The translations under genes were made by a program, and so were the position numbers. 64,000 bases of DNA from Robertmurraya korlensis NBRC 107688 (lineage in GTDB: Bacteria; Bacillota; Bacilli; Bacillales; Cytobacillaceae): assembly GCF_001591645.1 (NCBI RefSeq), contig NZ_BCVH01000001.1, positions 744,001 through 808,000 on the forward strand, given 5' to 3'. The notes under the pieces were generated by a model. The model did no database searches and had not been told where the DNA came from. It saw nothing but the letters and a program-made list of their open reading frames with translations. Within the stretch, counting starts at the first letter, position 1, and the number at the start of each line of letters is the position of its first letter. Positions 16,886 through 25,728 of the stretch are shown in pieces.

Positions 16886-17020
16886 TTATTTGGTTTCCTT
16901 AGGATCAGGTAAATCAATTGCTTCTTTTTGTTGGTCATTGGTAAGAGAATGTTTTTCATCCGTACGGGTTTCCCAAATACTATATTTAATGTCATTTGCG
17001 CTTTGTTTTTGATCGGACAT
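16886..17020 (-). CDS. Small hydrophilic protein, 44 aa
   Basis: A 44-codon ORF starting MSDQKQSANDIKYSIWETRT, highly charged and hydrophilic. AAGGAGG sits 9 bases before the ATG, a near-ideal ribosome site, and a terminator follows the stop. No cysteine or hydrophobic helix. It may be a small spore or cytosolic protein, but I do not recognise the family. Confidence 0.65.
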   Translation of the reverse strand: MSDQKQSANDIKYSIWETRTDEKHSLTNDQQKEAIDLPDPKETK

Positions 17021-17175
17021 TCTACAAACACCTCCTTTTTATAGATTTTTACAAATAGGAAATATTATACAAAAATAATAATAAAAGAATATTGCCAATT
17101 TTCTTTCGTATGGAAATGTACGGATTGATTGTATATTCTGATAAGATAAACTGTTTTTGAAGGGTGGAGTAATTT

Positions 17176-18534
17176 GTGGGGAAACATCACGAAAGTGAGA
17201 AATTACAGCGCGGCTTAGACAACAGACACATACAGCTAATCGCGTTAGGAGGGGCCATTGGAGTTGGCTTATTCTATGGATCGAGTGCTACTATTCAAAT
17301 GGCTGGTCCTTCGATTCTTCTTTCCTATTTAATCGGAGGAATCGTCATTTTTACGATCATGAGAGCCTTAGGAGAAATGGCGGTCGATGAGCCTATTTCC
17401 GGATCCTTTAGTTCATATGCTCATCGATATTTAGGACCTTTTGCGGGCTACCTAACCGGATGGACGTATTGGTTTATGTGGGTGGTTGTCGGAATGGCCG
17501 AAATCACGGTCATCGGCGTTTATGTCAATTACTGGTTTCCAGATATCCCTCAGTGGGTGACGGCGCTTGCTACGTTAATTGTCGTTACTGTAATTAACCT
17601 GATGAATGTAAAAGCATTTGGAGAGTTTGAATTCTGGTTAGCACTTATTAAAGTAGTGGCTATAATAGGTATGATTTTAGTCGGTTTAGGCATCATTTTA
17701 TTTGGGTTTGGAAATGGTGGACAACCTATGGGTCTAGACAATCTCTGGGCTCACGGCGGTTTTATGCCGAATGGAAAAGAGGGGATCTTACTATCATTGG
17801 TTTTGGTTATGTTCTCTTTTGGCGGAGTAGAACTAGTAGGGATTACAGCAGGTGAAGCGAAGGATCCACGCAAGTCGATTCCGTCGGCGATTAACAATGT
17901 TGTTTGGAGAATTTTAATTTTTTATATTGGTGCTTTAGCAATTATGATGATTTTATATCCTTGGAATGAAGTCGGTTCAAATGGCAGTCCATTTGTTTTA
18001 ATTTTTGACAAAATTGGCATTCCAGGCGCAGCCCATATTATTAATTTTGTCGTCTTAACAGCGGCTTTGTCTGCTTTTAATAGTGGAATGTTCAGCACAG
18101 GTAGAATGCTCTACAATTTATCACTTCAAAATAACGCACCTAAATACTTTGGCCGGTTGAATAAACATCAAACACCAAGACGTGGAATTTTATTCTCAGC
18201 TTCATTTTTATTAGTTGCTGTGTTTCTTAATTATATTGTTCCAGAGAAAGTGTTTATGTTTATCTCTTCTGTTGCGACAGTAGCCGTCATTACGAGTTGG
18301 ACGATTATTCTTCTAACACAAATAAAGTTTAGACAATCGAAAACAAAGGAAGAAGTGGGAAAATTGGCGTTTAAAATGCCTCTTCATCCACTCTCAAACT
18401 ATGTGGCTCTGGCATTCTTAGCGTTTGTTATCGTATTAATGGCTTTCATGGACGGCATGAGAGAAGCATTATACGTGGCACCTGTATGGTTTCTCATCCT
18501 TTATATAGGATATCGATTGAAAACAAAGAAATAA
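17176..18534 (+). CDS. Amino acid permease, APC family (AapA/YbxG-like)
   Basis: Amino acid permease of 452 residues with twelve membrane helices. The N-terminus carries LQRGLDNRHIQLIALGGAIG, the typical start of the amino acid transporter (AAT) subfamily. MRALGEMAVDEPISGSFSSYA and GGVELVGITAGEAKDPRKSIP are the other conserved loops. Members such as AapA, ProY and YbxG import neutral or aromatic amino acids; the substrate cannot be chosen here. Translation starts at GTG 17176 behind GGTGGAG. It is monocistronic. Confidence 0.88.
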   Translation: MGKHHESEKLQRGLDNRHIQLIALGGAIGVGLFYGSSATIQMAGPSILLSYLIGGIVIFTIMRALGEMAVDEPISGSFSSYAHRYLGPFAGYLTGWTYWFMWVVVGMAEITVIGVYVNYWFPDIPQWVTALATLIVVTVINLMNVKAFGEFEFWLALIKVVAIIGMILVGLGIILFGFGNGGQPMGLDNLWAHGGFMPNGKEGILLSLVLVMFSFGGVELVGITAGEAKDPRKSIPSAINNVVWRILIFYIGALAIMMILYPWNEVGSNGSPFVLIFDKIGIPGAAHIINFVVLTAALSAFNSGMFSTGRMLYNLSLQNNAPKYFGRLNKHQTPRRGILFSASFLLVAVFLNYIVPEKVFMFISSVATVAVITSWTIILLTQIKFRQSKTKEEVGKLAFKMPLHPLSNYVALAFLAFVIVLMAFMDGMREALYVAPVWFLILYIGYRLKTKK

Positions 18535-18535
18535 C

Positions 18536-18570
18536 AACAAAGCGGCCTCTACTTTAGAGACCGCTTTGTT
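18536..18570. terminator. Convergent terminator
   Basis: Stem AACAAAGCGG / CCGCTTTGTT with inner CTCT/AGAG pairs between the permease and the CAP gene. Confidence 0.85.
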
Positions 18571-19700
18571 TAATTGGCATAATAATTTTGTGTGTAGTAG
18601 GGCTGATTTTCCTCATTAAATGCCACTCCAACACCTAGGTACTCAAAACCAGATTTAATGATATTTTTCCGGTGGCCTAAGGAGTTCATTAATCCTTCAT
18701 GCGCAAAAATACTGCTAAACTGACCATATGCCAAATTTTCTCCAGCCAACGTATACGTTATTCCGTCTTCTTCCATCCGGTCAAAAGGAGACTCTCCTCG
18801 AAGATTCGTATGATCAAAGTAATTATTTACGGCCATGTCCGAGCTATGCTTGCGTGCCGTCTGCATCACATGCTCATCCCATGTGACCACTTGGAGTCCA
18901 TGATTCACTCTTGTTGCATTGACTAAATCAAACATTTGTAACTCAAAGCCTTCTTTTAATGATTCACTAGGCTCTGAATAGATGGATTTCTTCTTGTTTT
19001 CTACATCCTCAGTCAAAATTTGAATAGCCGTTACAGTATTTTCTTCATGCACATCATAAAATATCGTTACAAATGTGTCATCTAGTTCATACAAGTCATA
19101 ATCACTGTCTTCTTCAAGCTGGTAAAACACTAGTCCTTTTTGCAATCGTGACAATGGTTGCCCCAAAGTATCGCGAACCGTCTGTTTGGGACTGTTTAAC
19201 TTAATACCGTTTGTGGATGAAATCAAGTCTTGATTGGTATATAAGCCAATCACCTGTTGATTGTCATTGTACATGACCTTAACAAAGTTTTGGTAATCCT
19301 CATGATACGTATGCCACTCGGTTCCATATTCATTCATCTCGGAGCGCTTGGGAGCCCCTAGCATATTTTCTATGTCTGTTTTTGATTCACCAAGTTCAAT
19401 ATTATAGATGGAAAAAACTTGATTGGTGGGTGATTCGAGATTAGGAGAAGGTATCTCTTTTTTAGAAGATGCCTGGCCCTCCGCTAGTTCCTCCACTTTT
19501 TCTTCAAGGATGCCTATGCTACCAGCGATACCTATATATAAGTCGTTCAAAAGCTCTGATAACTCTTTATTATCTAAAAGAGAATCTATGTTTATTTTCA
19601 AATCGTCGGCTATAGCTCCGACTCCAAGTTCTTTTCCGTAAGAGTTCCATAAATAATTCAACCCAAACAATAATAAGACTAAGAGAAAAAGTCGTCTCAA
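18570..19700 (-). CDS. ylbC: YlbC-like CAP-domain protein with CAP-associated domain
   Basis: Protein of 376 residues. An N-terminal hydrophobic segment (MRRLFLLVLLLFGLNYLW) acts as signal or anchor. The CAP-associated N-terminal domain (about residues 105-235) contains two similar copies of the pattern GESKTDIENMLGAPKR / NSPKQTVRDTLGQPLSR. The C-terminal CAP domain (about 250-376) has VNATRVNHGL, YFDHTNLRGESPFDRM, GENLAYGQ and GHRKNI. This is the architecture of B. subtilis YlbC. Exact function is unknown. Single gene, convergent terminator at the 3' end. Confidence 0.87.
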   Translation of the reverse strand: MRRLFLLVLLLFGLNYLWNSYGKELGVGAIADDLKINIDSLLDNKELSELLNDLYIGIAGSIGILEEKVEELAEGQASSKKEIPSPNLESPTNQVFSIYNIELGESKTDIENMLGAPKRSEMNEYGTEWHTYHEDYQNFVKVMYNDNQQVIGLYTNQDLISSTNGIKLNSPKQTVRDTLGQPLSRLQKGLVFYQLEEDSDYDLYELDDTFVTIFYDVHEENTVTAIQILTEDVENKKKSIYSEPSESLKEGFELQMFDLVNATRVNHGLQVVTWDEHVMQTARKHSSDMAVNNYFDHTNLRGESPFDRMEEDGITYTLAGENLAYGQFSSIFAHEGLMNSLGHRKNIIKSGFEYLGVGVAFNEENQPYYTQNYYAN

Positions 19701-19887
19701 ATTTTCTCCTCACTTTCTAACAATGATCCCTGTTTCCATTATAGCTAGAAGATTCATTGCTCATACGTTTTTGGTTCCTAGTTATATGATAAACGATACA
19801 GCTTTCTTCGTGTTAGTAAAACGAACCACCAGAAAAGTGGAAAAATTTGTTGTATTATAAAAAGGAACCATGAAGGAGGGAAACCGT

Positions 19888-20382
19888 ATGAGTGATTTGC
19901 AAATAAGAGTTGCCACCACTGATGATAGTGAACAAATTCAGAGTTTATTAATAACCCTTGCGCATTGGATGAAGGACGAAAACATCAATCAATGGAGATT
20001 TTTATTAGAGGGAGAAGACGACGAGCTCAAACAGTGGATCTCCAAAGGACTAACGTATATCGTTGAAAAAGATGGAACATTTATTGCTACATTCACCCTT
20101 TTACCAGAGGCAGGAGAATGGGATCAACATATTTGGGGAGACGATCTTCCTGAGAATACTGTCTATTTGCATCGCCTCGCCATTACCCCAGACTTTATGA
20201 GACATGGGATTGGCGGGAAAATTATGGAGTGGCTTTCTACAATAGAAAAAGAGATTGTCAGATTGGATTGTGTGGCGGACAATGCAAAGTTGAACCAGTT
20301 TTACCAAAGAAATGGGTTTGAATTCATAGGAAGAACAGAGGACCATTGCAAATATCAAAAAAACATAAGGAACGGGAGTTGA
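19888..20382 (+). CDS. GNAT-family N-acetyltransferase
   Basis: GNAT acetyltransferase of 164 residues. The acetyl-CoA-binding motif A is visible as LHRLAITPDFMRHGIGGKIM, and the later DCVADNAKLNQFYQRNGFEF is motif B. Acceptor unknown. ATG 19888 is preferred: AAGGAGGG lies 9 bases upstream, whereas the ATG at 19870 overlaps that site. A TATTATAA-like -10 element lies near 19851. Single gene with a terminator. Confidence 0.85.
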   Translation: MSDLQIRVATTDDSEQIQSLLITLAHWMKDENINQWRFLLEGEDDELKQWISKGLTYIVEKDGTFIATFTLLPEAGEWDQHIWGDDLPENTVYLHRLAITPDFMRHGIGGKIMEWLSTIEKEIVRLDCVADNAKLNQFYQRNGFEFIGRTEDHCKYQKNIRNGS

Positions 20383-20394
20383 ATTGAAGGAAAC

Positions 20395-20429
20395 GAAAAA
20401 AGACCAAAAAATGAATCCCGGTCTTTTTC
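20395..20429. terminator. Convergent terminator
   Basis: Stem GAAAAAAGACC / GGTCTTTTTC between the acetyltransferase and the PAS-STAS gene. Confidence 0.8.
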
Positions 20430-20433
20430 TTAG

Positions 20434-21186
20434 TTATCTTACATGGAAATATTCAATTGCGTCTTTTACGGTGGCCATTGTGTGCGTAGCTGATAAGTTA
20501 AATCCTAGTTCAACTGTCAGACGAGCCAATTCGGGTCTCAGTCCAGTAATAACAGTGCGTACACCCAAAAGTGACATGACATGGACGATTTTAAAAAGTG
20601 TATCAGCAACTAGTGAATCTAAATAAAAGGTTCCAGAAAAGTCGATAATAAGACATTCAACCTGTTGTTTTTGCACCTTTATAGGTATGTTATCAAGAAG
20701 CTGACTTGCTCGGTCCTCATCAATTGATCCGACTAGGGGAAGCACCGATATTCTATTTGAGAAAGGAACAAGGGTGGCAGAAAGTTCGTTAATTTGTTTC
20801 TGCATTTGTTTTTGTTTCTTTTCAGTTTCTTTTCTCGCTGTTATATCCCATACGATGGATTGAATGGCTTTTCTCTCTCCGATTGGGGCAGGATGACAAT
20901 ATAAATCAATATCTACCGTTGTTCCATCCATTCGATAGACGGTTTCTTCAATGACTGGCATGGGTGTATCGTAGGCGGATTGAATTCTTTTTTCAATGGC
21001 TGCTTTTGAGAAGTCTTGGAAAATATCTAAGGGGCTAAGTCCTATGGCCTCTTCTTTGGTTGTTCTAAAAAACACTTCTGCTGCACGGTTGATATAAATG
21101 ATTTTTAAATCCGTATGAATAATAACAGGATCCAGCGAATACTCAACAATCTGGCAGTAATTCATTTTTGAAAGTTCTTCACTCAC
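20434..21186 (-). CDS. PAS-STAS protein, RsbR/RsbV-like antagonist
   Basis: Protein of 250 residues: an N-terminal PAS domain (about residues 10-125, ending IVWDITARKETEK), a short coiled linker and a C-terminal STAS domain (about 145-250). The STAS region (LIIDFSGTFYLDSLVADTLF, then VRTVITGLRPELARLTVELG) follows the RsbR/RsbS stressosome type, with Ser/Thr at the usual phosphorylation positions. It may feed the general stress pathway or be an independent light/redox sensor. GTG 21186 is preferred over GTG 21195 because AAGGGAG lies 8 bases before it. No switch kinase gene is nearby. Confidence 0.82.
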   Translation of the reverse strand: MSEELSKMNYCQIVEYSLDPVIIHTDLKIIYINRAAEVFFRTTKEEAIGLSPLDIFQDFSKAAIEKRIQSAYDTPMPVIEETVYRMDGTTVDIDLYCHPAPIGERKAIQSIVWDITARKETEKKQKQMQKQINELSATLVPFSNRISVLPLVGSIDEDRASQLLDNIPIKVQKQQVECLIIDFSGTFYLDSLVADTLFKIVHVMSLLGVRTVITGLRPELARLTVELGFNLSATHTMATVKDAIEYFHVR

Positions 21187-21324
21187 GATGTTCACTCCCT
21201 TGTCATTAAGGGTAAAGTATTATTTCATAATTATCAAGGAAATTAAGATAATTGTGAATATTACTAAGTTGTATACATTTGTTTATAATGATATTGATCT
21301 TTAATAAAGAGAGGGAAACCTTCC

Positions 21325-21996
21325 ATGTGTGGCAGATTCTCATTAACCGAAGAAATATATAATCTTAAGAGACAATTTGAATTTGAGTTTTTTGATGAAC
21401 TTGGTCCAAGGTACAATATTGCTCCTAGTCAAATGGTGCTTGCCATTGGCCAAAACAAGGGAGCCAGAAAAGGGGCGTACCTTAAATGGGGGTTAGTTCC
21501 TTATTGGGCAGAGGATTCGAAGATAGGATATAAAATGATTAATGCGCGTAGTGAAGGAATTGATGAAAAACCATCCTTTAGGCAGCCTTTTAAACAGAGG
21601 AGATGTCTTATCTTAAGTGATGGCTTCTATGAATGGAAAAAGATCGGTAAAGAGAAACAGCCCTATCGATTTGTCATGAAGAATGGACAGCCATTTGCTC
21701 TTGCAGGGCTGTATGATATTTGGAAAAAAGCAGGGAAATCACCACTGGTCACATGTACAATTATTACAACTACACCAAATGAAGTAACGAAGGATGTTCA
21801 CGATCGTATGCCAGTTATCTTAAAGAAGGATGATTACGACACTTGGTTAGATCCAAAAAACCAGGATATCGCCTTATTAAAATCATTGTTGTTGCCTTAT
21901 CCTGCTGACGAAATGATGAAGTTTGAAGTGTCTTCTTTAGTGAATAGTCCTAAAAATGAAGTGCCAGAAATTCTTCAGCCGATCAATAGTCTATAA
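21325..21996 (+). CDS. SRAP (HMCES/YedK-like) abasic-site protein
   Basis: SOS-response-associated peptidase family protein of 223 residues. The catalytic Cys2 follows the initiator (MCGRFSL). Other family motifs are GPRYNIAPSQ, KWGLVPYWA, NARSEGIDEKPSFR, RRCLILSDGFYEWKK and the histidine in VHDRMPVIL. Relatives crosslink covalently to abasic sites in single-stranded DNA. Normal length; single gene with a terminator. No LexA box was recognised by eye. Confidence 0.93.
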   Translation: MCGRFSLTEEIYNLKRQFEFEFFDELGPRYNIAPSQMVLAIGQNKGARKGAYLKWGLVPYWAEDSKIGYKMINARSEGIDEKPSFRQPFKQRRCLILSDGFYEWKKIGKEKQPYRFVMKNGQPFALAGLYDIWKKAGKSPLVTCTIITTTPNEVTKDVHDRMPVILKKDDYDTWLDPKNQDIALLKSLLLPYPADEMMKFEVSSLVNSPKNEVPEILQPINSL

Positions 21997-22000
21997 AAAA

Positions 22001-22028
22001 TACCTCCCTCATAGTCAGAGGGGAGGTA
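22001..22028. terminator. Convergent terminator
   Basis: Stem TACCTCCCTC / GAGGGGAGGTA between the SRAP gene and the YitT-like gene. Confidence 0.8.
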
Positions 22029-22037
22029 GTTGGATTT

Positions 22038-22931
22038 CTAATGGATGGCTTTTTTCTTGAACCTTCCACCTCTAACTTCAGCAATATCAGCGATTGCTAA
22101 AAAGGCAGAGGGATCAATTTCTTCAACAATGCTTGTCATTTTTGACTCTTCAAGTCTAGTGATGATACAAAAAATCACTTTCTTGTCATCGCCCGTATAA
22201 GCTCCTTCACCATGCAAATAGGTGACACCTCTCCCAAGACGGTCATTAACGGCATCTCCAATTTCATGTGCTAAGTCACTAATGATCCAAACAGATTTAG
22301 ACTCTTCCATACCAGTAATCACTACATCAATTGCTTTCGAAGCAATGACATACGCTAAAATGGAGTACATAGCACGGTCCCAGGTGTACACAAAGCCTGC
22401 GGAACCAAGGATAAATAAATTAATAAACATAACAATTTCACCAACGGAAAAAGGAACCTTTTTTCTAATCACGATAGAAAGGATTTCCGTTCCATCAAGA
22501 GCTCCACCATTCCGAATAACTAGTCCAACACCAATTCCTAAAAAAATCCCACCAAATATGGTTGCTAGTAGGATGTCATCAGTAAATGGGTGTACAGGAT
22601 GAAGAAAGGTAGTAAATAGAGATAACATGATAATTCCATAGATAGTCGAAATCGCAAATGTCTTTCCAAATTGCTTATAACCGAGATAAACAAAAGGTAA
22701 GTTGAGTAAGAAAAGAAAGATTCCTAATTTAATTCCTGTAATATGGGATAGCATAATAGATATCCCGGTTACACCTCCATCAATAACCTGGTTAGGAATC
22801 AAAAATATTTCTAACCCTACTGCCATTAACAAAGCCCCAAGGGTTATAAATATCCCTCTTTGAAAAATTCTCCGTGTAGATAATCGTCGGTGTTGCCTCT
22901 TTTCTAAAACTACATCTGTCAAAATCCTCAC
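22038..22931 (-). CDS. YitT-family membrane protein (DUF161/DUF2179)
   Basis: YitT-type integral membrane protein of 297 residues. About five hydrophobic helices occupy residues 25-180 (VIDGGVTGISIMLSHITG, GGALDGTEILSIVIRKK are family signatures). A C-terminal soluble DUF2179 domain follows (TYLHGEGAYTGDDKKVIFCIITRLE). Function is unknown; paralogues include YitT, YpjC, YqfU and YvjA. The GTG start at 22931 has only a weak ribosome site, so the start is uncertain. The N-terminal 20 residues are basic (EKRQHRRLSTRRIFQRG). Confidence 0.88.
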   Translation of the reverse strand: MRILTDVVLEKRQHRRLSTRRIFQRGIFITLGALLMAVGLEIFLIPNQVIDGGVTGISIMLSHITGIKLGIFLFLLNLPFVYLGYKQFGKTFAISTIYGIIMLSLFTTFLHPVHPFTDDILLATIFGGIFLGIGVGLVIRNGGALDGTEILSIVIRKKVPFSVGEIVMFINLFILGSAGFVYTWDRAMYSILAYVIASKAIDVVITGMEESKSVWIISDLAHEIGDAVNDRLGRGVTYLHGEGAYTGDDKKVIFCIITRLEESKMTSIVEEIDPSAFLAIADIAEVRGGRFKKKAIH

Positions 22932-23062
22932 GCCTTTTCTATTAAAGTGTAGGAACGATAAAGGACGGTCCGTATAAGCAACATGTTTGTATGTAACATA
23001 AGTGTATAATATAATTAGGTTATGTTACCAAGGATATGCTCAAAAGAAGGGAAATAACCACT

Positions 23063-23617
23063 ATGGAATATGTAGAGGCGATTCGTGACACGGGAAAAAT
23101 AAAAGCCATTAAGAAGTATCTAAAAGACCAATCAGTAAGAGATTACTTACTATTTGTCCTTGGAATAAATACAGGATTAAAAATCAGTGAAATTTTGACC
23201 ATCAAGTGGAGCGATATCCTTAACGAAAATGGAAGTATTAAGAATTTCTTGGAGCGAGAAGAGCAGAAAATCCCCATTTATGTAAATTCAAAAGTAAAAC
23301 AGGCTATTTCTCTTTATCTTTCCTCAATTTCCTACCATTATAGTGACTATGTTTTCAAATCCTCTAAAACAAATGAACCCATAACGAGACAACAGGCCTA
23401 TCGAATTATCAATAAAGCAGCAAAGCATGTGGGGATTGAAGGGAATATTGGAACACACTCCATGAGAAAAACCTTTGGTTATCACGCCTACAAAAAAGGA
23501 ATCGCCATTGCACTATTACAAAAAATATTTCACCATACATCATCTTCTGAAACATTAAAATATTTAGGAATCAAGAAGGAGGAAGAGATCAAAACAGAAA
23601 TCGATGTGAATTTATAA
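23063..23617 (+). CDS. Tyrosine recombinase with Lys at the first catalytic Arg position
   Basis: Integrase-family catalytic domain of 184 residues without the usual N-terminal core-binding domain. Visible are LGINTGLKISEILTIKW (box I), THSMRKTFGYH (HxxR of box II), a late FHHTSSS and the nucleophile Tyr in LKYLGI. In box I the invariant Arg of GLRxSE is Lys. The start at ATG 23063 has AGAAGGG upstream. It is followed at 12 bases by the antiporter gene, perhaps as an operon. It is not flanked by any visible mobile element. Confidence 0.82.
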   Translation: MEYVEAIRDTGKIKAIKKYLKDQSVRDYLLFVLGINTGLKISEILTIKWSDILNENGSIKNFLEREEQKIPIYVNSKVKQAISLYLSSISYHYSDYVFKSSKTNEPITRQQAYRIINKAAKHVGIEGNIGTHSMRKTFGYHAYKKGIAIALLQKIFHHTSSSETLKYLGIKKEEEIKTEIDVNL

Positions 23618-23629
23618 GGGGGATAAAAC

Positions 23630-25093
23630 ATGATTAATATTGATTATTCGATTTTATTAGGTTCGTTACTTCTTATTATTGGAATCATAACGACCAAATT
23701 CTCAAGTCGACTAGGAATGCCAGCCTTGATTCTCTTTTTAGCCGTTGGAATGATCGTTGGAAGTGATGGGTTAGGTATCATCTACTTTGATAATGCCACA
23801 TACGCTCAGTTAATTGGTGTACTAGCACTGATTATCATTTTATTTGAAGGTGGTTTGCAGACAAGATGGACCACGGTGAAATCCGTCTTGAAACCATCGT
23901 TATCCCTCGCCACTTTAGGGGTCTTGATTACTACCTCAGTGGTTGCTATCGTCGTCCATTTTCTGTTTGATGTTCCTTGGTTAGAGGCTTTTTTATTCGG
24001 ATCCATTGTTGGTTCCACCGATGCTGCTGCTGTATTTGCGGTATTAAAAGGGCAGAATATTAACCCCAAACTCGGAGCTACTTTGGAAGCTGAATCAGGT
24101 ACCAATGATCCCATGGCCATGTTTTTAACTTTAATGTTTATTGAACTGCTTACGTCAAAAGGAGAAAATGTCCTTCTTCTTATCCTATCTTTCTTTTGGC
24201 AGATGGGAATGGGAGTAGGTATTGGATTGATGTTCGGAAAACTAGCAACCATGTCGATTAATCGTATTAACCTAGATTCAAGTGGGCTTTATCCCATTTT
24301 TGCTCTTGCTTTTGCTTTACTCACATATAGTGGCACAGCGTTGATTCATGCAAGTGGTTTGTTAGCTGTTTACGTGGCAGCCCTCGTTATTGGGAATTCA
24401 GATTTAACCTATAAAACTTCCATTTTCCGTTTCAATGAAGGGTTTGCCTGGATGATGCAAATTTTAATGTTTATCATACTAGGATTGTTAGTTTTTCCTT
24501 CTCAACTTTTTACAGCCGAAGTGATTGGAAAAGGCCTACTTATAGCAATTGCTTTGATCTTTATTGCTCGCCCGATCGCTGTGTACGTTTCTACAATAAA
24601 AATGGATTTTACTCATAAAGAAAAAATCTTTTTGTCTTGGGCTGGTTTACGTGGCGCCGTACCGATTGTGTTGGCAACTTTCCCTATGCTTGCCGGGATT
24701 GCAGATAGTCAAGCCATCTTTAATGTCGTCTTCTTTGTTGTATTTACATCTGCCTTAATCCAAGGCTCAACGATTTTACTATTAGCGGGGAAATTGGGAT
24801 TAACAGGACCTATAAAGGCGATCTCTGCACACTCATTGGAACTGGTCTCTATTGGAAAAGCAAATGCTGAAATAATTGAATATGAGGTCCATAAAGACGA
24901 TCTGTTAGTAAATAAAAAACTTGTAGACATTATATTTCCAAGTAATGTTTTAATCAACGCCATTATACGCTCAGAAAAACTAATCATGCCAAGTGGAGAT
25001 ACTTGTTTACAGGAGGGTGATATTCTCTATATTCTAACGGAAAAAACAAGTATCAATAAATTAAAGGAAATGTTTAGAGATCATGAGTTGTAA
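23630..25093 (+). CDS. K+/H+ (or Na+/H+) antiporter, CPA1/NhaP2-like with TrkA-C domain
   Basis: Monovalent cation/proton antiporter of 487 residues with 12-13 membrane helices in residues 5-390. The conserved VGSTDAAAVFAVL and ESGTNDPMAMFLT contain the acidic residues of the transport site, and LSWAGLRGAVPIVLA is a further signature. A cytosolic TrkA-C domain occupies about residues 400-487 (LELVSIGKANAEIIEYEV...). The layout matches NhaP2/CvrA potassium/proton antiporters involved in cytoplasmic pH and K+ homeostasis. GGGGGAT precedes the ATG; the recombinase gene lies 12 bases upstream. Confidence 0.9.
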   Translation: MINIDYSILLGSLLLIIGIITTKFSSRLGMPALILFLAVGMIVGSDGLGIIYFDNATYAQLIGVLALIIILFEGGLQTRWTTVKSVLKPSLSLATLGVLITTSVVAIVVHFLFDVPWLEAFLFGSIVGSTDAAAVFAVLKGQNINPKLGATLEAESGTNDPMAMFLTLMFIELLTSKGENVLLLILSFFWQMGMGVGIGLMFGKLATMSINRINLDSSGLYPIFALAFALLTYSGTALIHASGLLAVYVAALVIGNSDLTYKTSIFRFNEGFAWMMQILMFIILGLLVFPSQLFTAEVIGKGLLIAIALIFIARPIAVYVSTIKMDFTHKEKIFLSWAGLRGAVPIVLATFPMLAGIADSQAIFNVVFFVVFTSALIQGSTILLLAGKLGLTGPIKAISAHSLELVSIGKANAEIIEYEVHKDDLLVNKKLVDIIFPSNVLINAIIRSEKLIMPSGDTCLQEGDILYILTEKTSINKLKEMFRDHEL

Positions 25094-25133
25094 ACGAGGG
25101 TAAATCGTAATAAACCAACATGCTAGACCCAAA

Positions 25134-25173
25134 AGAGGCTATTATGACAAAGTTCATAATAGCCTCACTTTTT
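25134..25173 (+). terminator. Terminator after antiporter gene
   Basis: Stem AGAGGCTATTATGA / TCATAATAGCCTC and a following T run. Confidence 0.9.
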
Positions 25174-25239
25174 TCTTTCATATATGCTATCCTGACTATA
25201 ATTTTGTCAGTTGGAAAGATTATGAAAGAGGTGATAGAT

Positions 25240-25668
25240 TTGATTACACGCTATATTGGAATTTACCTATTAGTATCACTCTTCGTTAGTTCAAACCATA
25301 CCTACGCTCAGCCAACAGAATGTCCAGATCCCGATACACTCGAAGCAGTGCCTATAGAGAAAATACATGAAGTAGAAAAAGCGCTACGCATTCTTGTTCC
25401 AATTGCCTATGAGGTGGGAGAGTTTCCAGAACTATATTCTGAATGGAAGGTCGTTTCGCTAAAACCATTTCCGCAAACAGTCGGTAAAAAAGAGGATCAA
25501 GATTATTACGGGATGGCTAAAAACTTCTGTGGCAAAGAGGTGGCAGACCAGTCTTGGCTGGTACGTTTGCATTTTCCTAAAGTAAAAGCGGCGAGCGGAA
25601 GCCAAGGTCAGATTTTTGTTGCCAAAAAGGAAGGCAGAGGCTGGTCCGTTTGGTTTAAATATCATTAA
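25240..25668 (+). CDS. Secreted hypothetical protein, 142 aa
   Basis: Small secreted protein that I do not recognise. From TTG 25240 (behind AGAGGTG) it begins with a signal peptide (ITRYIGIYLLVSLFVSS, cleavage probably after TYA). About 118 residues follow with two cysteines (TECPDPD and KNFCGKE) that could form a disulfide after export. An upstream ATG at 25222 is in frame but has a poorer ribosome site, and the yet longer reading runs through the antiporter terminator. Downstream lies the second DUF3231 gene. Confidence 0.68.
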   Translation: MITRYIGIYLLVSLFVSSNHTYAQPTECPDPDTLEAVPIEKIHEVEKALRILVPIAYEVGEFPELYSEWKVVSLKPFPQTVGKKEDQDYYGMAKNFCGKEVADQSWLVRLHFPKVKAASGSQGQIFVAKKEGRGWSVWFKYH

Positions 25669-25728
25669 AACCGAATAGAATGGCTGCACATTTGCAAAAA
25701 TACTTCTATTGGAAACGGAGGTAATACA

